64,000 bases of DNA from Wurfbainia villosa (lineage: Eukaryota > Streptophyta > Magnoliopsida > Zingiberales > Zingiberaceae), in assembly GCA_025175895.1 (NCBI GenBank), contig CM045998.1, positions 18,647,153 through 18,711,152 on the forward strand, given 5' to 3'. This document shows positions 34,251-44,814 of the stretch, piece after piece. Numbering within the stretch: position 1 is the stretch's first letter; the number at the start of each line of letters is the position of its first letter. Made by a program: the position numbers and the translations under genes. The notes beneath the pieces were generated by a model that did not search any database, was not told the DNA's origin, and was given only the letters and a program-made list of their open reading frames with translations.

Positions 34251-36053
34251 CGCTAAATGGGTTAGGATGTGTCAACCTTGATTGAATGGGTAGTTAACCT
34301 AACCATAGCAAAGTTGACAATTTAGGTCATTTCCAAGGTATTGTGACACTTTGGAAATGCAGTTTGAATTTAATCCTAAAGGTTTTTAGGATGTGCCAAT
34401 ATATTTTGAGAATTACAAGAAATTGATCAAATTGGCACAATTAGGTCTTAGAGGTTACAGTGTGTCATTTTGGATTTTTGGCACTCTTGGGAGATTAGTG
34501 TTATTATGGCAAAATGAACATAATTCTAACAAATGACAATTAATACTAAAACTTAGGTATCGTTATACCTTCACATCTTATTTTACATGCGTTGATTGCC
34601 ATATAACATGTCATGACATCATATTTCATTTTAATTATAAATGTCATGATCATGCTTAGGTTTGTTTTTATGTCATGTATGCTTAGGTTTATATTTATTC
34701 CATGACATCATGATTATTAGCACATGCATATTTATGTTATCATTTATGCCATAATTATCATTCATGCATTAATAAAATTGATTTAAGGACTATGGCATGA
34801 CTTGAAGTCCTATGTATAAGGGAATAAAGTAGTATTGCCTTAGAAAATGCATGAGGCCTTAGATTAGGATGAACAAAACCCACATCTCACATCACATTGA
34901 CTTGTGTGTGTATTGATACACCCTATATAAATGTGAGATGCTAAGAAATGAGTTAAGTTCAAGGTGCATAGTTTTTGCATCTAGATGAACTCAAACTTAT
35001 CTTATATCATGGGTGAATCATGAGGAAAGCTTATGTACAAGTCATGTGCATCAAGCCCATAGACCATGGTTCAATATAAGGTTTTTAAATCATTTTAAAA
35101 TAATTTTGAAAAACTTTGGTGTAGTCTATCTTTTGATAGAAATCACCATTGATAGAGTTGATACAAAGTAGAGTCAAAACTTTGAACTTTTCAATAGTTT
35201 TGAACTTTGTGTCAATTTCATTATTTTATGGGTATTTTATTTTTCAAATATTTTTCACCCATAATGATTGATATAAGTATTATACATATGGATTTTCATG
35301 ATTTTTTGATTTATGTATAATTACTTATGATTTTTGTAATTTCATTTTCTAATTTTTGAATTCTGCATTTGCAGAAATCAGTCGACTGCCACTTATGGAA
35401 GTCGACTGGTGTCAAGGGCAGTCGACTATTGACTGACAGAGTCGACTGCCAACGCTGATTTTAAATAAACAAGAATGTTTAGCCCATGTTTCAACTGTGT
35501 TAGGCTACCCTAACTTCTTCTAATCCTAGGATATGCTTTGAAAAACATTGGAAAGGGTGAAAATCCATTGGATATGGATCAGGAGAATTATTTAAGGTGT
35601 GTATCAATTTTAAGTTGTGTGAAAGTTCAAGATTGAACTTTTGCCCTTAATATTGATGGTTTAGTGTTCCTATAGGCTTAGGGATTCTCCAAGGACATTA
35701 TCGGTACAATAGTCAAGGGGGAGCAATCCTTTAGAGGGAGGTTATCCATCATGGGATGATGGATGTATTCTTCCTCATGAGGGAGAGAATTTTGAGTTTT
35801 TAGAGAAGTGAGGATTGCCTCTCTTTAGTGATATGAGACTTATCACTAGGAAGAGTGAAGACATTCTAGATGTTTTTGGACCAAGGGGGAGATTGTAAGA
35901 TCTCATTGGGATATAAGACATTGACACCTTTGGGGAGAGCTTTTTTTATGTATGTCAAAAGGGGGGAGAAGTTGAGATTCCCAATTTGGAAAATTAGGAG
36001 GATTGGTTTGAGTTAGTGTTCTAACTCAAAGGTATTGGTTTTTGTCAAACATC
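34251..36053 (+). other. Non-coding 3' internal region of family A copy 3
   Basis: About 1.8 kb, colinear with the corresponding region of copies 1 and 2. It has purine tracts TCAAGGGGGAGCAATCC (about 35714) and ACCAAGGGGGAGATTG (about 35882), and a few AGTCGACTG words near 35380-35450. No gene. Confidence 0.7.
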
Positions 36054-36067
36054 AAAAAGGGCGAGAT
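36054..36067 (+). other. Polypurine tract of family A copy 3
   Basis: AAAAAGGGCGAGAT next to the 3' LTR. It is the conserved tract with one G-to-C change. Confidence 0.75.
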
Positions 36068-37661
36068 TGTTGGTGCAATCGACTCAGGTCACGATTAACC
36101 AGACTCGAGTTTGACTCGAGTAGTGATTTGATGTTAGTGTTTTGAAGTTTGACATTGATGTTTGACAATGAGTTGACCATTGTTTGACATTGGGTTGACT
36201 ATATGGTTGACATGGGGTTGACCATATGATGGAGAAATCCAAGTGGGATACTTGATAACGGAAAGTCCAAGTCTTGTGTACTTGGCATGGAAAGTCCAAG
36301 TCTTGAGTACTTGTCATGGAAAGTCCAAGCATGGGTCTTGGTAAGGGAAAGTCCATGCTTGAGTCTTGGCAATTGGAAAGTCCAATATGGGTTGGCATGG
36401 AAAGTCCAAGCATGGGTCTTGGCAAGGGAAAGTCCAAGCTTGAGTCTTGGCAAATGGAAAGTCCAACATGGGTTGGCAAGGGAAGTCTAAGGGTTGATAT
36501 TGGCGACATAAAGTCCAAGAGGGAGTCTTGGCAGTATAAGTCCAATGGTTTGGCAGCGTAAAGTCCAAGCGGTAGTCTTGGCAGCGTAAGCCTAAATGTG
36601 CCTTGGCGGGATAGACCAGCTTAGCATGACAATAGCCGATGGAAACATCTAAAGGCTAGCGTATGGATGAACAAGTCATGGATGACTTGGAGGGATCCGA
36701 TAAGCATGAGACTAATGAAGGTGGCTAGAAGGCTTAGGTCTAGGCTAAGGATGATATAGCAAGTATGAGGGTATCATACTTGGGATTAAACCTCATGGTT
36801 GAGGTTATTAGTTGACTGGGGCTTTGGACCAGTCGATTGGTCAAGTGTTTTGACACTTGACATCTGAGTTGACTCTAGGCAGTCGACTGAGATTATGACT
36901 AGTCGACTGCTGTGAGTCGACTGGTGTTTGACTGTGGCAAATAGCCTTGGCGATCGCCATCATTGGGCGATCGATGATGGCCAGCAATGCCGGTACTCAT
37001 AATGCTCGATGGCCGTGATCGATCGCTACAAGGTTGATGATCGATGGGTAATGGCAATCGACTGCTAGTGTAACCGTTGGCTTGAATGACGACATGGATT
37101 AAGTCCATTGTGAGACAATGACACTGTTGGCAGTCGATTATGTCCTTATGGTAGTCGATTGTCAGGTGCGGAATCAGCTTTAAAAGGTGCTCGAGGAGAA
37201 TATTTTTGGCATATTTCTTTAGGGCGATTTGCAGTTGCAATTCAGAGTCTCCAAGTGCAGCTCAAGCAACCAAACAAGCAAGCATCCAAAAGTGCATTTG
37301 TAAAGTTTTCTTTACGTACTTTTGTATATTTCACTTGTAATTGCTTGTATTTCTTTTGTATTACTTTTTTAATCCTTGTATGAGGTTTCTCCGCCTCCGA
37401 CTTGTTGTCGAGAAGGAGTGTATTAGTTTAGTGGTGGTGTTTGCATCGCTAGGGCTCATTCGAGTTCAATCCGTGGAGTAGGAACCCTAATGTTCCGAAC
37501 CATGTTATATGGTCGTGTCGTTGTGTTTGCATGCTTGTGTTTTTATTATTGCTTTATTTCTGCTACACATAACAAGTTTTGTTGCAAGCACGAACGAATT
37601 CTGTTGAACGACAAAGACGCACCATTCACCCCCCCCCTTTAGCGACGTCCAATTCCTAACA
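36068..37661 (+). repeat. 3' LTR of family A copy 3
   Basis: 1594 bp starting TGTTGGTGCAATCGACTCAG and ending TTCCTAACA. The AAGTCCAAG array is at 36236-36570, with a TTTAAAAGGTGC TATA-like word near 37178. In the palindrome region near 36955-37030 several GTCGACTG words are changed into CGATCG-type words. Confidence 0.9.
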
Positions 37662-37666
37662 CCGAC

Positions 37667-38420
37667 CAATGCAAAATGTCTCATAGTGATGCGGTCGTAT
37701 GAGTCGGACAATGGCCTCAATGTCCTCCTGGAAATGTTTATGCCTATGGATGCTAACCATGAGGTGATGATATGTCCAAAAGGTATATGGACCTTCCCTT
37801 GCACAGGGGACACAAAATGGACTTTGCAATGAAAAATGTTCAATGCGAGATTGATATCTAATAAATTGTGCATTGCATACATGAGAAATAGATGGGGAGG
37901 TCGAATCTTGGCCTGACCCTGGGTCACAATGGGCAAAAGGCATCCAACAATGACTTTATAAAGTACATTATCAGGGGCAGATAAGTCATTGATTGAAAAA
38001 AGATTTAGACCCATAGGACGAGGTCGATGAAAGAAGAAATCATGCATGGACTCTAGTGAGATATGATCAAATGGAGCTGGTAAAGGTGCATCAAAAGTAG
38101 GATAAAATATGAAGGTGTTGTCAGATGGTCAACACTCCAAAAACTCCTGTAGGATCGCAGGAGTGAACTCTAAATCACATTTTTCAATGCGAGTGGAGTA
38201 TACGGGACCATCCCCAACTCTCCTCAGATTGGAGTAAAACTCCGTAAGTTAATGTTAATGGGATGCATGAAAAACACTATTTTTGCTAAATGATAATGCA
38301 TGATAATCTGGATAACATCCCCACAGTATGATAAAAAAAAATGACTCATCTAAGTATCTAACCGGCATGAGATGGTAAGATCGTGATGAAGCCTCACTTG
38401 ACTCTGCCCTACGCTTTTGT
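37667..38420 (-). pseudogene. Envelope-like / Transposase_32-type ORF, N-terminal and central part
   Basis: Minus-strand reading from 38420 starts RQKRRAESSEASSRS and continues through LTEFYSNLRRVGDGPVYSTR, PAPFDHISL, then HLFLMYAMHNLLDINLA and HIPFGHIITSWLASIGI. These follow the pattern of the plant domain often named putative plant transposon protein (Transposase_32): V-x-EFY-x-N-L, then LxYxILxxxxIN, then FPxLIxxLxxxxGV. The domain is typical of the extra ORF downstream of RNase H in some plant LTR elements; its biochemical role is unknown. At least three in-frame stops are present. It is cut by the gag-only element at 37661 and resumes at 30950. It lies in an element that has no pol. Confidence 0.65.
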
Positions 38421-38830
38421 CTAATGAATGCAATGCATGAATGAAAGCGTAAAGAATGATTAGATCATGGCAATTTATAAGAAAACATGATTAGGGTTTT
38501 GGGTTAGAAGCTATACTTAGGCGCCATTAGATTGGAAGTTATGTGAGTCGGCTGGAACAAACAAAAGCTGGAGAAACACCGGTGGGAAGATGGTCAAAAC
38601 CCTAGCTCGTGTAGAAGAGGAAGAGAGGACACCCATTAGCATGAGAGATAGGCAGAAATAGGGTGAAAAAGGGGTAGGTTTCAAGAATTGAGGCTTACCT
38701 AAGGCTGGAATCTCCGGCGAGCACTCGAATGAGGAAGGGCGAAGACGTTGGGAGCGCTAGGAGGAAGAGAAATCGCATGAAGAAGCTGAACCATTAGGGT
38801 TCGACCATATAAAGTCATGATGATCAGTCG
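38421..38830 (-). promoter_or_regulatory. Candidate internal promoter, 5' exon and intron of the envelope-like ORF
   Basis: On the minus strand a TATA-like TTTATATGG (plus about 38805-38813) precedes a C/T-rich leader containing ATGGTTCAGCTTCTTCATGC. The leader ends CCAGCCTTAG before GTAAGCC (donor at plus 38698). A possible acceptor CATTAG lies at plus 38421, directly before the ORF. The implied intron is 278 bp. The leader would itself encode a short ORF stopping at the splice site. This is inference from sequence signals; no expression evidence exists here. Confidence 0.35.
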
Positions 38831-39583
38831 ACTTATGGGCCTCATCAGTCGACTAATTGAGAATCTATAATCGGGTCACGATGCTACTAGTCAAATACTC
38901 AACTATCTATGCCGAGCTACAGTAACAGCAGTCGACTGCTTGACTGAAGCAGTCGATTGATATCTAATTATTTTACTGGAATTTTTGTGAATTTGATTTG
39001 TTCATCCCATTTGTTTCATTTTAATGTGTTTATCGATTATATCAGTATTATGCTTGTGTTTGTGTGTTTATTAATGTGTTTTGATGTTTTTATTTCATTT
39101 TCACAAGCATTGACATCTAAAGATTTTATTCCTAGCATCTCACCCTTTCTAGATGTTTGAAATACACAATCAAGGTGAAACCTATATTCTTGTGAGATGC
39201 AATACATTATAAACACACCTTTCATGCAAACATATGATAAGGCACATGAAGCATGGAAAGTGTATGACATACAAAGGTATATAATACCTAAGTGTTAGGC
39301 CCAATTTCCATTTTCTAAAAATTAATACAATTTGCCTTGATAGATCAATCTCTCAAGTGTGCCAAAAAAAATGACACACCATGCCCTCTAAATCTAATTG
39401 TGTCAATTTTGATCAATTTTCCACACTTCTCAAAATCTATTAGCACATCCTAAAATCCTTTTAGGATTAAGTTTCAATTTCATTTCCAAAGTATCACACA
39501 ACTTTGAAAATACCTTAAAGTGCCAACTTTACCATGGTTAGATTGACTACCCATCCACTTAGGGTTGACACACCCTAACCCAT
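38831..39583 (-). other. Non-coding region between gag and envelope-like ORF
   Basis: No gene. It has AGTCGACT words at 38825-38950, then AT-rich DNA that is the reverse of the region following gag in the other family A copies (e.g. CCATGGTTAGATTGACTACC near 39530). Confidence 0.65.
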
Positions 39584-41290
39584 TTAGCATGATGGAATCA
39601 TGCTCCTAGGAACCCAAAGCCTATTTGAGCTCCTTGAGTTTACAAGGTACTCACTAGGGATATCTTCTCTTAGTACCTTTCTAATGACCCTTTTTATCTT
39701 GGAAGCCTCGGTCAATTGTGTCTTATCATAGTTAACCTTAAGTATTGCCTCCCTAGTAATCTTCTTAGTGGTCCTCCTAGGTTTCATGGAAACCTTGCCC
39801 ACTAGACACCTACCATGGTTATCCTTAGGGATGACCTCCCTAGTAACCTTGGTTTTCTTATACCTAGATATGGTTCCATAATCAAATGGAATACTATGGT
39901 AGGTCTCCTTGGGCTTAGGTTTGTGACCCAAACATTTCTTGCCCCTAGGTCGACCTTGCCTCCTAGACCCTAAATTTTGTCCATTTGACCCTTGTATTTG
40001 ATTTTGCATGCTTCTAAGGGTCTTTTCTAATTTTTCAAGTTTTGATCTCAAAACTTGATTCTCTAACTCTAATTTCCCTATTTTTTAATTTTCATTTTGT
40101 CTTTGGGCATAGTTCTTCCTTTTAGGCATATGCCTATCCTTCTTAGGGTTAATGCCTAAATGATATTCAACCTTTCTAATTGTTTCCCTAGGTAGAATTG
40201 TTTTGGAGGCATTGTTTCTAAATTTGTCGTTAGCCCTAGTATTGTATGATTTAGTACCTAGACAATAAAATTTATTATTTTTAGCATGCTTTTGTTCATG
40301 AGCAATAGCAATAGCATTAAAATTGTTCCTAGCATGCTTTTGACTATTAATTGAAGAAGAAGCATACTTAAAGGTTACCTTAGGGTTTGGCTTAGCTCCC
40401 CCTATATTTGAGACTCCTTCTTTTCCCTTGGCTTGCTTCCTCCCCCTAGGGCATTAGCTTCTATAGTGGCCCATTTGATGACATTTGAAGTACACCATGT
40501 GCTCCTTACTCTAAATGGTTGGGGCTCTGACATCCTTTGATTTTTGATTGACTTTTGGTATCGGCACTTTCTCCTTGGCCAATTTTAGGCATTTGCTCTT
40601 GTAATGCCCTTTCTCCCTACACTAAAAGCAAATAATGTGATCCTTATTTTTATGAATTGCATTTGAGTTACCTAGAGTGGTGGTGGATGCCATAGTTGGT
40701 TCTTCATCCCTCTCGGAAGTAGACGTTTCTTCTTGTACTTGCTCCGGTGTGAAAATTCTCTCCTCCCCCTCAATCCTAGAGGTGGAGGCTCCCTCCATTT
40801 CTTCCACTTCCAATCCGGATGTTGAGCATCCTTCAACTTCTGAATCCTCAAGCTCTTGGGATGATGACATACTCTCTTCTTCTTGAGCTTGAGAGGATGA
40901 ACACTCCTCTTTTTTCCTTATCCTGGACCGGTGCGAGCTCTTCATGGAACTTGGCTAACTTACTCCATAGTTCCTTAGCATCTTGATATTCACATACCTT
41001 GCACAAAATATCATTAGGGATTAAGTTTTCCAAAAAATGTGTTACCTTAATCTCAGTCTTGAATTTTTGGTGTTGCTCTTGGGTCCACTTCTTCAATTTT
41101 AGGACATCTCCCTTCTTATCCCTAGAGGGTTTGAAACCTTCCATGATGATGAATCAATTCTCTATGTCCATCATCAAGAATGTCTCCATTCTTGCCCTCC
41201 ATGTCGGAAAGTCTTCTTGATTGTATGGTGGAGGAATGTCAATGGCGTACCCCCACTCCATCCTTAGGTAGCTCCATCTCCTCTAATGCT
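39584..41290 (-). pseudogene. gag of the large pol-less element (minus strand)
   Basis: Read from about 41280 toward lower coordinates. A MELPKDG-type start is disrupted by small indels. It is followed by GFKPSRDKKGDVLKLKKWTQ (about 41144), ENLIPNDILCKVCEYQDAKE (about 41010), a Ser/Glu-rich spacer (40945-40680), zinc-knuckle remnants near 40625-40470, a leucine-rich coiled coil near 40090, and the basic C-terminus to 39584. The C-terminus contains VTREVIPK and ends LWVPRSMIPSC. At least three frames are needed. The frame ends without protease, as in the gag-only family. Confidence 0.8.
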
Positions 41291-41341
41291 TTGCTCCTTT
41301 GGTTGTGAAGTCGGTAAAGAACAACCCACTCTGATACCACT

Positions 41342-42775
41342 TGTAGAGGACCGGATGTCACTCTAGAGGGGGGTGGGTGAATAGTATTTCTTGTTCGTTT
41401 GATGGAAATCGATCGTGCTTGTCTACAATTAGGTTAGTACGCAACGGAAATAGAAAGTACAATACAAAATACAAGCACGAACACAAGAATACAATCAACA
41501 CAAGAGGCACACAATGTAACATGGTTTGAAACCCTAGTTCCTACTCCACGGGGCGAGCTCAATATCGAGCTCTAGTGATGCACACCACCACTAATCAAAA
41601 CACTCATTCTCGGTGACACACCAGAAGTGGATAAATCTCGTACAAGTGTATTACAACAATAATGAAAAGATGCAAGCAAATACAAAAAACTATATAAAGA
41701 ACACTTTACAAATGTGAGTTTTGATTGCTTTGCTTGTTGGTTGCTTGGACTGCACTTGAAGACCCTGACTTGCACTAGCAAATCGCCCTATGAACCGCTG
41801 CCAAAAATCTCCCCTTCGAGCTCCTTTTAAAGCTGCAACTCGAACTGATTTTCACTTAGCAGTTGATTGCCTATACCTAACAGTCGACTGCTCATATAGT
41901 CGTTGTCTCACAATGACTTGATCTATGCAGGAAAACTCCAACGGATAGCCCATCAGTCGACTGCCAAACCCTAGAAGTCGACTGATGCACATGCAGTCAA
42001 CTGCTTAGTCAGCTATCAAACCTTCTGTGCTCGTGTCCACTTAAAGCAGTCGATTGCTATACCCTAGCAATCAACTGATGGACCACAAAATAGCAATCGA
42101 GCATTAGTCGACTCCTGCCAGTCGACTGATCGTAACCCTAGTCGACTGCTCAGTGTCGACTAGGTTGTCAAGTGTCAAAACACTCGACTAGTCGACTGAT
42201 ACACCATAAACATGAGGTTTTAATCCCCAAGTATGATGTCCTCATACTTGCTAGACCACCCTTAGCCTAGACCTAAGCCTTCTAGCCACCTCCATCAACC
42301 TCATGCCTATCGGATCCCTCCAAGTTATCCATGACTTGTTCATCTATACGTTAGCCTTCAAGTGCTTCCATCAGCTATTGTCATGCTAACAGTGTCTACA
42401 CTGCCAAGGTACATTTGAGCTTACGCTGCCAAGACACACACTTAGACTTTACGCCATCAAACATTGGACTTACGATGTCAAGACTACCACTTGGACTTTA
42501 CGCCGCCAATATCACACCCTTGGACTTTCCATGCCAAGTACCCAAGACTTGGACTTTACCATTGCTAAGATTCATGCTTGGACTTTCTATGCTAAGTACC
42601 CAAGACTTGGACTTTCCATGCCAAGTACCCATGACTTGGACTTTCTATGCCAAGTGTCCCACTTGGACTTCTCCATCATATGGTAAACTCCATGTTAACC
42701 ATATAGTCAACCCATTGTCACACAATGATCAACTCCATTGTCAAACATCAAAATACTACTCGAGTCTGGACAATC
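41342..42775 (-). repeat. 5' LTR of the large pol-less element (minus strand), distal end missing
   Basis: Plus-strand reading TGTAGAGGACCGGATG ... CTCGAGTCTGGACAATC, clearly the partner of 19319-20736. The PBS complement CTCTGATACCA lies directly to its left (41330-41340). The last roughly 30 bases of the LTR (the TGTTGGTGCAATC end) are missing; the sequence runs into (AT)n at 42776. It contains the CAAGACTTGGACTTT array (42470-42670) and AGTCGACTG palindromes (41880-42200). Confidence 0.8.
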
Positions 42776-42857
42776 ATATATATATATATATATATATATA
42801 TAGTTCTCATCCGATCGGATTGTGGATAACGAAGGTGCTTATGGATGAATTGTATAG
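42776..42857. repeat. (AT)n microsatellite and right half of a MITE
   Basis: An AT run of about 26 bp is followed by GTTCTCATCCGATCGGATTG and GGATGAATTGTATAG. The latter resembles the right half of the MITEs at 18338-18932 (GGATGAATTGTATAGCATAA). The left half of such a MITE is found at 18946-19029, at the other truncated end of the large element. Confidence 0.5.
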
Positions 42858-42879
42858 ATTAGTTGCATTACTTCTGCAA

Positions 42880-43252
42880 TTAAATCCTTATGTTTTGTTT
42901 TAAAGGTTCTGGGTTGATGTTATTCTATTAGATTGGCTAGTCTTAAAATGTCTTTGTGTCCAGGTAGATTTATAAAGTCAGTTGCTTTAATTTTATTGTA
43001 GATTGCTTCTTGAGTGATTTTAATATAATGTATGTTCTTAGCAAGCTTTGCTATTTTCTTACTTTATTTTTCAGTTTCAAGTTTTATGTCTTCTGTGATT
43101 CTTAAGGTGTCTCTAGATAAGATAGTTAAATTTGCACCTACACTGATGAGAATATCAGTTAGTGTGCATGAGATGAGAAGAGTTTGAGTGAAAAATATGA
43201 GAAGATATTTTTGATCTAAAGTAGCAGAGGTGATTTTGTCCATCTAATATTT
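42880..43252 (-). pseudogene. Unidentified ORF remnant downstream of a PBS-like site
   Basis: From an ATG at plus 43252 the minus strand stays open for about 120 codons with only two stops. It contains a Lys/Ile/Leu-rich helical stretch. About 85 bases upstream, on the minus strand, is TTGGTATTAGAGCC (plus 43341-43354), which resembles a Met-tRNA primer-binding site. That suggests the start of gag, or of another first ORF, of a reverse-transcribing element. I do not recognise the protein. A Copia gag or a pararetrovirus-like first ORF are both possible; nothing decisive is visible. Confidence 0.3.
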
Positions 43253-43367
43253 GTGAAGATCTTGAGTATTGTGTGGCTAGATCTAAGTAATCTAGTCTAG
43301 TTGTCCAAGACATACATAGTCCAAGGTTCTTTAGGCTCTAATACCAAGATTTTTTTTACTACAGTGA

Positions 43368-43410
43368 CCGGAGTGAAAGGTGATACAATACTACTACAGG
43401 ACCAGTGCTA

Positions 43411-43498
<88 letters not shown>

Positions 43499-43983
43499 CA
43501 CTAGCTATATATAGTATTTTAAAATTACCAAAAATGTCACATATTAATGAAAATTCCAAATTACTCAGTGCCTCCAGAATGAACCACAGTCTGGCTGTGT
43601 TTTTAGACTTGAGTGTTAGACCTATCTCCTTGTAGAGAGAAGTGTGTCCGCCTATCCAAGGAGGTTGTCCTATCCTAAGGAGTATATCCGTTTCCCTGAA
43701 ATTTTTGACCACCTCCTTGAGGAGTTTGTCTGCCTCCCTGGGAAGTTTGTCTTTGTCCTCAGGAGTCTGTCCACCTCCCTGAGGAGTCTAACTTGTCTTG
43801 AGGAAGTTGTTCGCCTCCCTGAGAAGTTTATTTGCTTCCCTAAGAAGTTTGTCCGCCTCCCTAGGAAGTTCATTTTGTCCTTAGAAGTCTATCTATTTCC
43901 CTAAGAAGTCTATCATGTCTTGTCCTTAGAAGTTTATTTGCCTCCTTAAGGGGTCTATCCACAATATGAATCATCTCTTAACA
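43368..43983 (-). repeat. Probable 3' LTR of Copia element 2 (minus strand), with microsatellite and minisatellite
   Basis: On the minus strand TGTTAAGAGATGATTCATAT begins at 43983 just after a purine tract (CAAGGTAGAGAT), as expected after a polypurine tract. The body contains about ten degenerate units of roughly 30 bp, like GTCCGCCTCCCTGAGGAGTT (43650-43960). A (GT)n run (43413-43460) continues as (AT)n (43461-43497). The far end near 43368 is set only by a PBS-like site beyond it and is uncertain. Confidence 0.5.
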
Positions 43984-43989
43984 ATCTCT

Positions 43990-44809
43990 ACCTTGATGAA
44001 TATTCACCCCTTAGGAGAAACACGAGCATCTAACAACAACTTCTACTAGAATGCCAAATTCGGATTATACCCTCTCTAGAAACTAGAGAGATTGATCAAG
44101 TTCAAGCAATGCTTGAACTTCTCTATGGTGACATGCTTTATCAACATATCTGCAATATTTTTAGATGTGTGAGCTTTTTCAAGTTGAATTTAATCAGAAG
44201 AAATCATCTCTCTAATCTTGTGAAACCTCACATCTATATATTTGGTCCTAGCATGATACACATGATTCTTCGTTAAATAGATAACACTTTGACTATATAC
44301 TACAATGTAACTTGACTTTACCTTGTTGAATACCCAATTTTTTGACCAATCCTGTAAGCCACAATACTTCCTTGACTGCTTCAACAATTGCCATGTATTC
44401 TAACTCAATGATGGATAATGCAACTATAGGTTATACCATGGACTTCCAAAAAATATGTCCTCCTGCTATATTGAACACATACCCTGTATAGACCTCCTAT
44501 CATCCAAATCCCCTACATAGTCTGCATCTACATTTTCTACAATTGAAAGATCACTTTGTTGTCTACTGAACATGGTGTCATAATCTGTAGTATTCCTTAA
44601 GTATCTGAAAATTCACTTGACAATACTCCAATGTTGTCAACTAAGATTTGGAAGAAACTTGCTCACTATACTAACTGCATACACTAGATCAGGTCTTGTG
44701 TAAACTAAGACGTACATCAGACAACCAAGTCACTGACATATGGAACCTTTGACATGTCTTGAATCTCATTAGCAGTCTTTGGACACTATGAAATGGACAA
44801 CTTCAAATG
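43990..44809 (-). pseudogene. Copia element 2: RT end and RNase H (degenerate)
   Basis: The piece at 44387-44190 reads SVIYLTKNHVYHARTKYIDV, the RNase H end region (usual form: A-x-x-L-x-x-N-P-x-x-H-x-R-T-K-H-I-D). RT C-terminal fragments lie between 44400 and 44800. Many stops are present; no product is expected. Confidence 0.7.
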
Positions 44810-44814
44810 ATGCA

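Larger units (their letters stand above)
30951..37661 (+). mobile_element. Gag-only LTR retrotransposon, family A copy 3, complete
   Basis: 6711 bp from TGTTGGTACAATCATCC to TTCCTAACA, with flanks CTGAC (30946-30950) and CCGAC (37662-37666). This is a 5-bp target duplication with one transition. LTRs lie at 30951-32497 and 36068-37661, a PBS at 32500, a gag pseudogene, about 1.8 kb of non-coding DNA and a polypurine tract. No pol domain. The two LTRs differ noticeably, about seven sites in the last 60 bp by eye, so the copy is older than the Sirevirus. Confidence 0.9.
19319..42775 (-). mobile_element. Pol-less LTR element with gag and envelope-like ORF (family A relative), minus strand, opened by two insertions
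   Basis: The 5' LTR is at 42775-41342 and the 3' LTR at 20736-19319, both about 1.42-1.43 kb and clearly the same sequence. Between them, right to left, are PBS, gag (about 41290-39584), a non-coding part, an envelope-like/plant-transposon ORF (38420-37667 and 30950-30592), a non-coding part and a polypurine tract. A complete Sirevirus (21369-29615) and a gag-only element (30951-37661) sit inside it, each with its own target duplication. Removing both leaves about 8.5 kb. No protease, integrase, RT or RNase H of its own is visible. The 5' LTR lacks its last roughly 30 bp and abuts an AT repeat and a half MITE. Confidence 0.75.

Noticed and set aside
37505..38047. One continuous 180-codon minus-strand ORF
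   Set aside because: Its last ~50 codons are LTR sequence of the inserted gag-only element (below 37662). Only the part above 37667 belongs to the envelope-like ORF.
43301..43712. ORFs with CVCVCV, YIYIYI and THTHTH runs
   Set aside because: Translations of the GT and AT microsatellites.
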